Assembly (NCBI RefSeq): GCF_033963835.1
Contig: NZ_JAXBME010000011.1
Location: 1 to 64,000 of the forward strand
Origin: Cytobacillus sp. IB215665
Lineage (GTDB): Bacteria; Bacillota; Bacilli; Bacillales; SM2101
Direction of reading: 5' to 3'
Length of the DNA: 64,000 nucleotides
Part shown: piece by piece, positions 38,649 through 47,345 of the stretch
Position numbering within the stretch: position 1 is the first letter of the stretch
Layout: each line of letters opens with the position of its first letter
Made by a program: the position numbers and the translations under genes
The notes under the pieces: generated by a model
Databases searched by the model: none
What the model was told of the DNA's origin: nothing
Seen by the model: the letters and a program-made list of their open reading frames with translations, nothing else

Positions 38649-38881
38649 ACTATTTAAAAGTAAAAAAATACAGTTGTTATTTTTTGAACAGTCAGCTTCA
38701 AAGGACTATAAGGTATTGTTAAAGACTAGCTTTTCACACCCGCTACGGTCATCTGAAAAATATAACAATAATACTACGATTCTTAAAAAATGTGCTAAAA
38801 AATTAGGCTTTTCAATAAAATAAATCTTCTATTGTTGAATATGATAAGCATAACAATGAAAAGAAGATTGGTGGGTTACGA

Positions 38882-39478
38882 ATGGTCAGTCGAGGTCAGC
38901 AACTTGAAGTTATAGGTGCTTGGTTACAAGTAGCAGGTACAATTATTGCTGCGATTGGCCAATCTGAACAAATTCCAGAGGAAGCTGGAATAGCCGAGGA
39001 GTTAATTAGTATAGGAAATGGCTTAGAAGCGGTGGGTAATTCATTACAGGCTGTAGGGAGAGAACAAGACTTACCAGCAAGTGGAGCTGAAGAGGCTGAG
39101 ACGTTATTGATAATTGGTAGCTGGCTGCAAGCAGGTGGGAATGTAACAAATGTAGTAGGTAATGAGATAGATATATTAGGTGAAGAAGAGGAAGGTTTTC
39201 AGGTCTACTTGCTTGGTAATATAGTACAATCAATAGGAGCGGCGTTTGAAGCAATAGGTGCTAGTATGGAGGAGTCAGAGTATCAAAGTTTTGGTGTTAT
39301 TGGCAATGGTCTTCAGACTCTTGGAACTGCATTAGATGCTATTGGGATTGTTTACATTTTACAAGGGCAAGAGGACCTAGGTGAACAAATTGCTAGAGTT
39401 GGAAGCTGGCTACAAGTAATTGGAGCTTCATTAGCGGCTATAGGGTTGACGAAAGAAACAAAGATCTTAAATGATTAA
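38882..39478 (+). CDS. DUF6944-type repetitive protein
   Basis: 198 residues made of internal repeats, each with the pattern G-x-W/G-L-Q-x-x-G with Ala-Ile-Gly or similar following. Examples are GAWLQVAGTIIAAIG, GNGLEAVGNSLQAVG, GSWLQAGGNVTNVVG and GSWLQVIGASLAAIG. The composition is hydrophobic, Gly-rich and nearly free of Lys/Arg until the end. The family is known from bacilli, often in tandem, with no established function. The repeats suggest stacked helices or a membrane-associated bundle. It stands between the two lysine-catabolism blocks. Confidence 0.75.
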   Translation: MVSRGQQLEVIGAWLQVAGTIIAAIGQSEQIPEEAGIAEELISIGNGLEAVGNSLQAVGREQDLPASGAEEAETLLIIGSWLQAGGNVTNVVGNEIDILGEEEEGFQVYLLGNIVQSIGAAFEAIGASMEESEYQSFGVIGNGLQTLGTALDAIGIVYILQGQEDLGEQIARVGSWLQVIGASLAAIGLTKETKILND

Positions 39479-39482
39479 TAAT

Positions 39483-39600
39483 GGTGCCATTCGTAAGCTT
39501 TGTATTGTTATTATTACTAAAAAAATGACATTTACCAGTGTATGCTCATGGACGAGACATCAAAAACGTCTGTTTTATAATCTTCGTTCAAAATTAACAT
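39483..39600 (+). repeat. Intergenic repeat family, copy 6a
   Basis: A degenerate forward copy beginning GTGCCATTCGTAAGCTTTGT and ending near CGTCTGTTTTATAATCTTCG. It directly precedes a better copy. Confidence 0.45.
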
Positions 39601-39627
39601 AAATCGTCAATATATGTTTATAAGTAG

Positions 39628-39778
39628 GCCAGCTTACTTTCGTAAACTTTGTTGCCATAGCAAGAACATAAAGTTGTCTTGCTACTCAAAAGTCATCGTT
39701 TTATAGAAGACAAGATGACATTTAATTTAGTCGAAATCGTGTTTATTTATTATTATGACGATAAACATGAAAACAGCC
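39628..39778 (+). repeat. Intergenic repeat family, copy 6b
   Basis: A forward copy from GCTTACTTTCGTAAACTTTG to ATAAACATGAAAACAGCC, with the conserved internal block GTCATCGTTTTATAGAAGAC near 39692-39712. Confidence 0.75.
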
Positions 39779-39837
39779 TTCAGTAAAACAAAATCTGACA
39801 AACAACGTCAGACTTTGTATGTGGTAGTATGAAGTCT

Positions 39838-40101
39838 TTAAGAATTTGTTGGAGGCGAATGGCTATGGTCATTTTGAAAATGTTCTGCCATTTTTATGAA
39901 TCGCTGCTCGTCTTCGATTAATCCACAGCTTGCGCATTGAAGCTTTCTTGCTGGCCCGTTATATTGCAGATGAAACGGCTCGAGGTTGTTTAGCTCTTCT
40001 ACTTCTCCATTCTCTAAGTTGATTTTTACAGGCGTAACAACTTGATCTATCATATTGAAACGGCTTCTAGCTTGACATGATGGACAGCTATAGCTTGGCA
40101 T
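39838..40101 (-). CDS. Zinc-ribbon-like hypothetical protein
   Basis: 87 residues. Two Cys pairs, CPSC near residues 6-9 and CASC near 56-59, form a likely four-Cys zinc ribbon. No family name is recognised. The AGGAGG site on the minus strand fixes the ATG. It begins 18 bases after the SASP gene on the same strand, so the two are probably co-transcribed, perhaps during sporulation. Confidence 0.75.
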   Translation of the reverse strand: MPSYSCPSCQARSRFNMIDQVVTPVKINLENGEVEELNNLEPFHLQYNGPARKLQCASCGLIEDEQRFIKMAEHFQNDHSHSPPTNS

Positions 40102-40119
40102 ATATGAAACCTCCTATTG

Positions 40120-40395
40120 TTAGTTATTGACGTATAGTTTTTTTCCCATCTTAATTAGTTCTTTTACCATCGTCCCACCTATTTGACCACCAATTTTACC
40201 TGCATCAGTAGATGTTATGTGACCATTGTAATCATGAGATAGGGGTATATTTTTGTCTTTTGCTATTTCATATTTAAGACTGTTAGCATCATTTGTCAAT
40301 GTTCGATAACCTTGCTGTTCCATTACTTTAAGTTTAAAATGTGTAACGGCCTCCCTAGCTTCAGGAACGAGGAGCTTTTTCCGGGAACGTGACAT
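40120..40395 (-). CDS. Alpha/beta-type small acid-soluble spore protein, divergent
   Basis: 91 residues, longer than the usual 60-70. The two SASP blocks are present: LKYEIAKDKNIPL near residues 41-53 and TDAGKIGGQIGGTMVKELIKMG near 63-84. These proteins coat and protect spore DNA and are degraded at germination by the Gpr protease. The Gpr site normally reads E-I-A-S/Q-E, but here it reads EIAKDK, so cleavage may be poor. The N-terminus RSRKKLLVPEARE is typical. A GGAGGG site lies before the ATG. Expression in the forespore is expected from the family. Confidence 0.85.
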   Translation of the reverse strand: MSRSRKKLLVPEAREAVTHFKLKVMEQQGYRTLTNDANSLKYEIAKDKNIPLSHDYNGHITSTDAGKIGGQIGGTMVKELIKMGKKLYVNN

Positions 40396-40604
40396 ATTTT
40401 ATCCCTCCTTATGGTATATATTGACCACAAATGTAAAACTCATTCAGTAAAATCTTAATTTTTTCTCCAGTTATAATAATTGTAAACCTTTTCAGATTGG
40501 ACTTAGTTGTTCCGACATTGTTCCTAATAGTTTAAACTCTAGCTTGTAACAATCACAACAAAAACTGCCCAAAAAGAGCATATAGGTACAAAGTATGTTA
40601 ATAC

Positions 40605-40646
40605 AATAAATGGTGAAAAAAAATGGTAAATTTGTTACCATTTATT
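40605..40646 (+). promoter_or_regulatory. Inverted repeat before yodP
   Basis: AAATGGTAA (40621-40629) pairs with TTACCATTT (40635-40643). A second upstream arm AATAAATGGT (40605-40614) can pair with the same ACCATTTATT. It lies just before the AAGGGGGAG site of yodP. It could be an operator or an alternative leader fold; its function is not known. Confidence 0.45.
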
Positions 40647-40664
40647 ATAAAAGGGGGAGAAGCC

Positions 40665-41525
40665 TTGGCTGTTAAAAAGTACTTCGATCATATTCAACTA
40701 AAGGAAAGGACTTTCACTGCAGAAGTAACATTAGATTATTTCAATAAACGACTAAAGATTGATGACTACCGAGGGGATGTTGGGTCATTACTTGTAGCCA
40801 TTAATGAATTTATACAAACACATTCTTTTACCAAAGGTATTGTAAAGGTAAGAAATGAGCATATACATACTTTTTTGCAGCATGGATTTATGGTAGAGGC
40901 AGTTTTTCAAAAATTGTTTAATGGTAGTGATGCGTATTGTATGTGTAAGTATTATGATGATTCCCGATATACAAGTAATAATTGGATAGAAGAAGATAAA
41001 ATACTTACAGCAGTTCAAAAACTAGAGGATAGTGATCTTCGAGCGCAACTACCAGACGGTTATATAGTGAGAAAAGCAACTCATGCTGATGCTAATCATT
41101 TAGCAAAGCTTTATGCCACTGTCTTCGAAATATATCCTACGCCATTAAACGATCCGAAATACATAACTAAGATCATAAATAACGGAACAATTTTCTTCGT
41201 GGTTGAGCATCAAGCTGAAATCGTGAGCGCGGCCTCAGCGGAAATCAATCAAGAGTACAATAATGCAGAATTAACTGACTGCGCAACTTTGACACAGCAT
41301 CGTAAATTTGGTTTGATGAAAATCCTCCTATTACAATTAGAACAGGAACTAATAAATCACAATATTTATTGTGCTTATTCAATCGCTCGTGCACTTTCAT
41401 ACGGTATGAATGCTGTGCTAAAGCAATTAGGCTACTCGTATACAGGAAGGCTTAAAAATAATTGTTATATATTTGATAAGCTTGAAGATATGAATGTGTG
41501 GGTGAAAGATTTATCAAGTAATTAA
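40665..41525 (+). CDS. yodP: Beta-lysine N6-acetyltransferase (YodP/AblB)
   Basis: 286 residues from TTG 40665, chosen because AAGGGGGAG lies just upstream. A GNAT domain fills the C-terminal half, starting near IVRKATHADANHLAKLYATVF and containing DCATLTQHRKFGLMKILLLQLE as the acetyl-CoA loop. The N-terminal domain with ERTFTAEVTLDYFNKRLKI is specific to AblB proteins. The enzyme acetylates beta-lysine made by KamA. In archaea the product is an osmolyte; in bacilli the clustered genes imply catabolism. It sits upstream of the sigma-54 activator and kamA. Confidence 0.9.
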   Translation: MAVKKYFDHIQLKERTFTAEVTLDYFNKRLKIDDYRGDVGSLLVAINEFIQTHSFTKGIVKVRNEHIHTFLQHGFMVEAVFQKLFNGSDAYCMCKYYDDSRYTSNNWIEEDKILTAVQKLEDSDLRAQLPDGYIVRKATHADANHLAKLYATVFEIYPTPLNDPKYITKIINNGTIFFVVEHQAEIVSAASAEINQEYNNAELTDCATLTQHRKFGLMKILLLQLEQELINHNIYCAYSIARALSYGMNAVLKQLGYSYTGRLKNNCYIFDKLEDMNVWVKDLSSN

Positions 41526-41597
41526 CAATATTAATAATGCCAATATTCTGGCACTTATTGCCGATATTTAAGCATCATTTTAGAAGGGGGCTACCAT

Positions 41598-43001
41598 TTG
41601 TTTATCGAACAGGTAAACACAGAGGAAATGGTTAAAGCAATATTAGGAAGTATAGATGAAGCAATTCATGTAGTAGACAATAATGGAGTGACCATTTTCT
41701 ATAATAATATAGCAGCCAAGCATGACGGAGTGTCGATAGAGGAAGTTTTAGGGAAACACTTACTTCATGCATTCCCATCACTTACAGCAAAAACAAGTAC
41801 TTTGTTGAAGGTCATAGCATCAAAAAAACCTATTTTTCATTTACCACAAACGTATAAAAACATTCGAGGGGAGTTAATCGATACAGTCAACACAACGATA
41901 CCGATTATTGTAAATGATAACATAGTTGGAGCGGTAGAAATCGCTAAAGATTATTCGAAAATGAAATTACTTTCACAGAAGCTCATGGATCTACAGTCTA
42001 AGTTGAATATTACTACAAAAAAACCTAAGAAAATAAATGGGGCAAAATACACGTTTGAAGATATTTTAACAGTAAATAAAGCTGTTGAGCATGTGAAGGA
42101 GCAAGCAAAAAAAATAGCTAAGAACGCTTCTACTGTTCTCGTATACGGAGAGACTGGTAGCGGAAAGGAATTGCTTGTTCATGCTATTCACAATGAATCT
42201 ACACGTAAATCAGGGGCTTTTATCGTGCAAAACTGTGCAGCTTTACCAGAAAATTTACTAGAAGGGTTGTTATTTGGGACAGTAAAAGGAAGCTACACAG
42301 GTGCTGTTGATCGTCCTGGTTTATTCGAAATCGCACATGGAGGTACGCTTTTCTTAGATGAAATAAATTCAATGCCACTAGAACTTCAAGCTAAGCTTTT
42401 ACGTGTATTAGAGGATGGCCTAGTTAGAAGAGTAGGGAGTGAGTATGCATATCAAGTAGATGTGAGGGTTATCGTAGCATTGAATGAAACTCCTGCTAAT
42501 TGTTTAAAAAACAACCAACTTAGACCTGACTTGTACTATCGCTTAAACGTCTTATCTCTAGAAATACCTCCCTTGAGAGCAAGGAAAGATGATATAACTT
42601 TTTTGCTTAAGTATTTTGTAGCTAGTTATAATCAATCTTCTGCAATGGAGGCAATACATATTAACGAAGAGGTTTATGATTATATTAACAATTATTCATG
42701 GCCTGGTAACATAAGGGAATTAAAGCATAGCGTTGAGTATGCGATGACCTTACTTGAAGGTAGAGAATTAACATTAGAGCATATTCCACATAACATCATA
42801 TCCAGCGTGAACAAGAACAATGAAGTTCTAATTGATCGACATCACACAATTAAGCCGCTAAGAGAAGTGCTAAGTCAAACTGAAAAAACGATGATTAAAT
42901 CAGCAATACAAACAGCCCAAGGTAATATTCAACAAGCAGCGAAGATGCTACAAATCCCTAGGCAAACGCTTCAATATAAAATGAAAAAGTTTAACCTATA
43001 G
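41598..43001 (+). CDS. Sigma-54-dependent transcriptional activator with PAS domain
   Basis: 467 residues. A PAS domain lies at about 12-115 (IDEAIHVVDNNGVTIFYNNIAA) and an AAA+ domain at about 150-385 with Walker A GETGSGKE and Walker B GGTLFLDEI. The sigma-54 contact loop reads GSYTGA instead of GAFTGA. A Fis-type helix-turn-helix ends the protein (QQAAKMLQIPRQTLQYKMKKF). It should activate the sigma-54 promoter found before kamA, perhaps on sensing lysine or a metabolite through PAS. TTG 41598 has GAAGGGGG upstream, and a strong terminator follows. Confidence 0.93.
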   Translation: MFIEQVNTEEMVKAILGSIDEAIHVVDNNGVTIFYNNIAAKHDGVSIEEVLGKHLLHAFPSLTAKTSTLLKVIASKKPIFHLPQTYKNIRGELIDTVNTTIPIIVNDNIVGAVEIAKDYSKMKLLSQKLMDLQSKLNITTKKPKKINGAKYTFEDILTVNKAVEHVKEQAKKIAKNASTVLVYGETGSGKELLVHAIHNESTRKSGAFIVQNCAALPENLLEGLLFGTVKGSYTGAVDRPGLFEIAHGGTLFLDEINSMPLELQAKLLRVLEDGLVRRVGSEYAYQVDVRVIVALNETPANCLKNNQLRPDLYYRLNVLSLEIPPLRARKDDITFLLKYFVASYNQSSAMEAIHINEEVYDYINNYSWPGNIRELKHSVEYAMTLLEGRELTLEHIPHNIISSVNKNNEVLIDRHHTIKPLREVLSQTEKTMIKSAIQTAQGNIQQAAKMLQIPRQTLQYKMKKFNL

Positions 43002-43003
43002 GA

Positions 43004-43030
43004 AAACTGCCAAATTATTGGCAGTTTTTT
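43004..43030 (+). terminator. Terminator after the sigma-54 activator gene
   Basis: AAACTGCCAA pairs with TTGGCAGTTT around a 4-base loop, followed by TTTTG. It separates the activator from kamA. Confidence 0.9.
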
Positions 43031-43167
43031 GTTTGTCAATAAACAATAAATGCTATATCAAATTATTATGAATTTTTTTCATCCATCGGCAAAATGGGAA
43101 GAAATGAAGGATGAAACGTATCGGTTGCACGTCTTATTTGTATCGTTACGATACTAATAAGTATTGA

Positions 43168-43184
43168 TTGGCATGAAAGTTGCA
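43168..43184 (+). promoter_or_regulatory. Sigma-54 promoter of kamA
   Basis: The sequence TTGGCATGAAAGTTGCA has the -24 GG at 43170-43171 and the -12 GC at 43182-43183 with the required 10-base spacing. It matches the consensus TGGCAC-N5-TTGCA except for one base. It lies 37 bases before kamA and just downstream of the sigma-54 activator gene. Confidence 0.88.
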
Positions 43185-43220
43185 AGTTAAAAGTAAAAAT
43201 GCGAAAAGAGGAGATTTTAA

Positions 43221-44633
43221 ATGTTTGATTTATATAAACCTTCTAGACATTGGAAAGATATAGAACTATGGAAGGATACATCTGAGGAGGAATGGAACGA
43301 CTGGATTTGGCAGCTTACGAATACCATTCGAACGTTAGATGATTTAAGGAAAGTTATTAATCTCACCCCTGAAGAAGAAGAAGGAGTTAAAATATCGACT
43401 AAAACTATTCCGTTAAATATAACGCCATACTATGCTTCATTAATGAATCCTGATGATCCGCGTTGCCCAATAAGAATGCAATCTGTTCCAGTTGCAAACG
43501 AAATTTATAAAACGCAATACGACCTAGAAGACCCATTGTATGAAGATGAAGATTCACCTGTACCAGGCTTAACACACCGATATCCTGACCGCGTATTATT
43601 TCTCGTAACAAATCAATGCTCAATGTATTGTAGATATTGCACAAGACGTCGTTTCTCAGGTCAAATTGGTATGGGCGTACCGAAAAAACAGCTTGATGAT
43701 GCAATCGCATATATTAGGGATACAAAAGAAGTTCGTGATGTTTTAATATCAGGAGGAGATGGGCTTTTAATTAATGACAATATTTTGGAATATATTTTAA
43801 AAAACTTGAGAGCCATCCCACATGTAGAAATTATTCGTATAGGAACAAGAGCGCCTGTGGTGTTTCCACAAAGGATTACTGAAAATCTGTGCAATATCTT
43901 AAAAAAATACCATCCAATTTGGTTAAATACTCATTTTAATACATCAATAGAGATTACAGAAGAATCAAAAAGGGCATGTGAAATGCTTGCAAATGCTGGT
44001 GTTCCTTTAGGGAATCAATCAGTAATCTTAGCTGGTATTAATGATAGTGTTCCGATTATGAAGAAGCTCATGCATGATTTAGTAAAAATACGTGTTCGAC
44101 CTTACTATATTTATCAGTGTGATCTCTCAGAAGGAATAAGCCATTTTAGGGCACCTGTTTCAAAAGGTATTGAAATTATAGAAGGGTTACGAGGGCACAC
44201 ATCAGGATATGCAGTACCGACTTTCGTAGTTGATGCACCTGGTGGAGGAGGTAAAATTGCTGTTCAACCTAATTATTTGATCTCCCAAAGTGCAGACAAA
44301 GTTGTTTTGCGTAATTTTGAAGGTGTTATTACGACATATCCTGAGCCGGAAAACTATGTAGCGGGTAGAGCTGATGGGTATTTTAAAGAAATTTATCCAT
44401 CTATGGATGAGAAGAAATCATCAATTGGGATAGCGGGTTTAATGAATGAGGAACAATTTAACCTTATTCCTGAAGGGGTATCAAGACTAAACCGACGTCA
44501 AGACTATGACCAAAATCCTGATCATAGTTCATTAAAAGATAAAAGAGAAAAACGAGATGCATTAAAAGAAAAAAAATATCAATCACAAATACAAAAATTA
44601 GAAAAAAATAACGAATCAACAAAAGAGGCTTGA
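43221..44633 (+). CDS. kamA: Lysine 2,3-aminomutase
   Basis: A 470-residue radical-SAM enzyme. The 4Fe-4S cluster motif CSMYCRYC places Cys133, Cys137 and Cys140. The PLP-binding Lys lies in VDAPGGGGKIAVQP, and zinc-site Cys residues appear late in the protein. It converts L-lysine to L-beta-lysine in the cytoplasm. The C-terminal 40 residues are highly charged. Transcription should depend on sigma-54 from the promoter at 43168. It overlaps the start region of yokU. Confidence 0.96.
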   Translation: MFDLYKPSRHWKDIELWKDTSEEEWNDWIWQLTNTIRTLDDLRKVINLTPEEEEGVKISTKTIPLNITPYYASLMNPDDPRCPIRMQSVPVANEIYKTQYDLEDPLYEDEDSPVPGLTHRYPDRVLFLVTNQCSMYCRYCTRRRFSGQIGMGVPKKQLDDAIAYIRDTKEVRDVLISGGDGLLINDNILEYILKNLRAIPHVEIIRIGTRAPVVFPQRITENLCNILKKYHPIWLNTHFNTSIEITEESKRACEMLANAGVPLGNQSVILAGINDSVPIMKKLMHDLVKIRVRPYYIYQCDLSEGISHFRAPVSKGIEIIEGLRGHTSGYAVPTFVVDAPGGGGKIAVQPNYLISQSADKVVLRNFEGVITTYPEPENYVAGRADGYFKEIYPSMDEKKSSIGIAGLMNEEQFNLIPEGVSRLNRRQDYDQNPDHSSLKDKREKRDALKEKKYQSQIQKLEKNNESTKEA

Positions 44634-44638
44634 TACAA

Positions 44639-44923
44639 ATGGCTAATCAAATCAGTTGTCAATGGTGTGAATCGGATAAAATAAATCACGAACAAAATAC
44701 TGTTTATTGGGAACTACCAGATGGTACGAAGGCTATACAGATTAAAGCTGTACCATGCATTACATGTTTAACGTGTGGTATCGAATATCAAGAAGAAGCA
44801 ATAGTAGATACAATAGAAGAGCAACTGTTGTTAATAAATACTGAGCAAATTCAACAGTCAATTACTTATGAGGAACTGTTAGCAATACCACGTTTATTAA
44901 AGAAGAATTACTTCAAGTTTTAA
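44639..44923 (+). CDS. yokU: YokU family zinc-finger protein
   Basis: 94 residues with two Cys pairs (CQWC and CLTC, plus a nearby CITC overlap) in the pattern of YgiT-type MqsA zinc fingers. The region between them is mostly beta. YokU proteins commonly sit next to kamA, and some annotations call it a KamA-associated protein. The function is unknown. ATG 44639 fits AAAGAGG 10 bases upstream; TTG 44630 overlapping kamA is the alternative. Confidence 0.85.
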   Translation: MANQISCQWCESDKINHEQNTVYWELPDGTKAIQIKAVPCITCLTCGIEYQEEAIVDTIEEQLLLINTEQIQQSITYEELLAIPRLLKKNYFKF

Positions 44924-44937
44924 TTAAACTTGTTATA

Positions 44938-45056
44938 AACATGCTTGCTATAAGTAGCAAGTAATAACATTGATATATCAGTATGCCCAAATAACGACGT
45001 CATTGAATGTTTGAAAAATCTCTGCTACTTACTATATTAGAAGCAGAGTTTTTTTA
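44938..45056 (+). terminator. Two successive hairpins after yokU
   Basis: The first, CTTGCTATAAGTAGCAAG, lacks a T-tract. The second pairs CTCTGCT (45020-45026) with AGCAGAG (45042-45048), followed by TTTTTTTA, and is the better terminator. Confidence 0.75.
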
Positions 45057-45249
45057 TTTTTTCAAAAATTTATATAGCGTTCGAAAATTGTTACTGTAGA
45101 TGGTTTCCTTTTTCGTAAAAGTGTCAAGAACATTTTTTAATAATATAAATTCAAATCTTATAAAGAAAAATGAATGAACTCATTAATTACAGCAGCTCTA
45201 CTGCATTCTGTATTTATAAAAATGAGCATTGTTAGGCAGTATAGTTTTT

Positions 45250-45555
45250 CTAAAAGAATAGCATCTTTCCCGTAATTTCAAACACTATATAATCCAATAA
45301 AGCCAAAAAAGAAGCTGCAAAAACAAATGCAATTATTGATAATACTATCCTATTCTTTAATTGAATAGCATTGAATAGTTTATAAGACCTATCAATTAAC
45401 ATAGCTATTAGTATAAAGAGCGGTAAGCTTATACTTATAGCTAATAAATCAATGCGAGTAAAGGGTTTACTTAAATATTTATCGGTATAAAAATTAATGA
45501 CTATAAGTGTAATAAATAAGCTCAATTGATAAACAAAAAATTTTAAGAGGTACAT
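45250..45555 (-). CDS. Small membrane protein, hypothetical
   Basis: 101 residues with three predicted membrane helices (about 5-21, 36-55 and 70-92). It contains DLLAISISLPLFILIAMLIDRSYK and a short cytoplasmic loop. GGAG lies 9 bases before the minus-strand ATG. No family is recognised. Confidence 0.6.
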   Translation of the reverse strand: MYLLKFFVYQLSLFITLIVINFYTDKYLSKPFTRIDLLAISISLPLFILIAMLIDRSYKLFNAIQLKNRIVLSIIAFVFAASFLALLDYIVFEITGKMLFF

Positions 45556-45800
45556 GAATGGTTTACTCCAGATTATAAGTCGTCATTAATATAATACCTA
45601 TACTTTGATGATTTAATTTGAAAAATTGTTCATAAAGTAGCCTTTTTCATTTCACTTATTCAATCCAGAAGGATCGTTTGTTTCTCACAGTACTAATGCG
45701 GGCAAGTATTAACAATATTTAACTTTGATATGTTACAACAACTTTAGCCATAATGGAATAGAAAAAATGTGTTAAAAGACAAGTATGATGGAGAAAAGAA

Positions 45801-46028
45801 ATGTTTATATTGTATACAGGTTTATGGGTTGGATTGGCATTACCTATTAGTTTATCTATAGCTTTTTCGTTACTTAAGCCAATTGTGATAAAAGACACTA
45901 CTGGGGTTAGTATGTTAGTGATTGCTATTATAGTAGGACTTGTAAATACATATTTAGGTATAAAGGTAATTGAAAAATATATTCAGCCTAGTTTAGAAAA
46001 CAGAAAGGAAAAAAGGCATTTTCCTTAA
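45801..46028 (+). CDS. Small membrane protein, hypothetical
   Basis: 75 residues with two helices (about 3-24 and 38-57) and a basic C-terminal tail (ENRKEKRHFP). GGAG precedes the ATG. No family is recognised. Confidence 0.6.
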   Translation: MFILYTGLWVGLALPISLSIAFSLLKPIVIKDTTGVSMLVIAIIVGLVNTYLGIKVIEKYIQPSLENRKEKRHFP

Positions 46029-46219
46029 CACCCCAGCAAATCTAGGGATAGTGGGCTGTTTGTCATCGTAAAAAGTTTTTGTTACAAGTATATTAATGAC
46101 TAGTGGTGAATTTTACATAAAAGGATTCATTAAATAGGTAATTTAAACTGGATTATTATTAATTTTACACCTCTAAATACCATTAAATTCTGAGTTTTTT
46201 ATGGGGGAGTATAAACTTT

Positions 46220-46390
46220 GTGGCTTTTTCGATTAATGAATTACTCTTGGATTATCGGATTATTACTTTTTTTACAACAGCTATCTTACCAGAGGCTATA
46301 TCATTTAAATCAATGAACATTGAGTTTCCAAAATGGTCGTTTGTTATCTTAACGTCACTTTTTTTAATAGTAATTAAAGATAGATGCTGA
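46220..46390 (+). CDS. Possible small membrane protein, 56 residues
   Basis: GTG 46220 follows GGGGGAG by about 9 bases. The protein has a hydrophobic C-terminal stretch (WSFVILTSLFLIVIK) and otherwise reads ITFFTTAILPEAISFKS. It could be a genuine small gene or a fragment of a longer membrane protein. Confidence 0.4.
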   Translation: MAFSINELLLDYRIITFFTTAILPEAISFKSMNIEFPKWSFVILTSLFLIVIKDRC

Positions 46391-46520
46391 ATACAAACAT
46401 TATCAGTATTATTTAGTCTACTTGTATCAATTGCACGAATTGTTTTATTTATACCTTAAATTTAATTAATATTCGATAAGTCTAAATGGATTGTATTACT
46501 TATAGTTTGGAGGCATAAGA

Positions 46521-46832
46521 ATGAAGCAACATTGCTGTGAAACAATGACACACTACGTTATTTTCAAATGTAAACAACATCCTAATATTTTTGATTGTCC
46601 TGATAGTCTAATACACTATACAGAGAACCTAGATGAGTATGGGTTAATCATTCATGATGGAGGTACTTCTGATTTAATAATTTATTACTGTCCATGGTGT
46701 GGGAACAAACTTTCGGAATCGAAAAGGGATTTATGGTTTGAAACACTTTATAAATTGGGATTTGATGACCCAACAGAACAGAGGATTCCTGATGAGTTCA
46801 TGACAGACAAATGGTATAAAGGCAAAGATTAA
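46521..46832 (+). CDS. DUF6980 / immunity-like protein
   Basis: 103 residues. The pattern begins with a CC pair (MKQHCC), followed by FDCPDSLIHYTENLDEYGLIIHDGGTS, then YYCPWCGNKLSESKRDLWF with a CxxC pair, and ends with IPDEFMTDKWYKG. This is the DUF6980 family, which includes immunity proteins of polymorphic toxin systems. No toxin gene is visible nearby. A GGAGG site precedes the ATG. Confidence 0.72.
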   Translation: MKQHCCETMTHYVIFKCKQHPNIFDCPDSLIHYTENLDEYGLIIHDGGTSDLIIYYCPWCGNKLSESKRDLWFETLYKLGFDDPTEQRIPDEFMTDKWYKGKD

Positions 46833-47033
46833 GAATTTTAAATATATTGATAATACCTTACTTTAACAACTGGTCAATTAGTACACGGTCATAATCCACT
46901 ATCTACTTATGAAAATTTTCATAATGTGGGCGTAAAGCTTCATGATTAGCTGCAATAATGTTATAAGCTTCGTCATCATAATAATAAAGCAAAGTAGGAT
47001 GAGACAATAAATTTAACAGAGGTGTTTTTAGTC

Positions 47034-47345
47034 GTGTTAAATACTTATTTGTTTACAGCTATCTATATTCCAGAGACACCCTTTGTCAATGGTTTACTAA
47101 AGCCGAAAAGGGCGAAAAAATCTAAATTTAAAATATGTAAAACAGAAAAAATAGCAGAAACCTTATATCATTATTTGTATAAAAAAGAAGAAATGCTAAT
47201 TCACTGCTATTATTTCATCGGAGATTTAGATGATAAGTCAGAAAGGTATCTATTTGTTGAAAATAATGCTTTATATGATGAGTTTATTTCTCAATTTAGG
47301 GTGGTGGACAAAGGTATTGGGAATGGGGCATGGACACCTATCTAG
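47034..47345 (+). CDS. Hypothetical protein, possibly immunity-like
   Basis: About 103 residues from GTG 47034, with AGAGGTG upstream; GTG 47022 is in frame too. It is rich in aromatic residues and Lys (YHYLYKKEEMLIHCYYFIGDLDD). No family is recognised. It overlaps the following gene by 16 bases, so the two are probably translated together. Confidence 0.55.
   Translation: MLNTYLFTAIYIPETPFVNGLLKPKRAKKSKFKICKTEKIAETLYHYLYKKEEMLIHCYYFIGDLDDKSERYLFVENNALYDEFISQFRVVDKGIGNGAWTPI

Noticed and set aside
41525-41597. TGGCACTTATTGCC before the activator gene as a sigma-54 site
   Set aside because: The spacing between GG and GC is 8 bases, not 10; the TGCCA/TGGCA pair looks like a hairpin instead.
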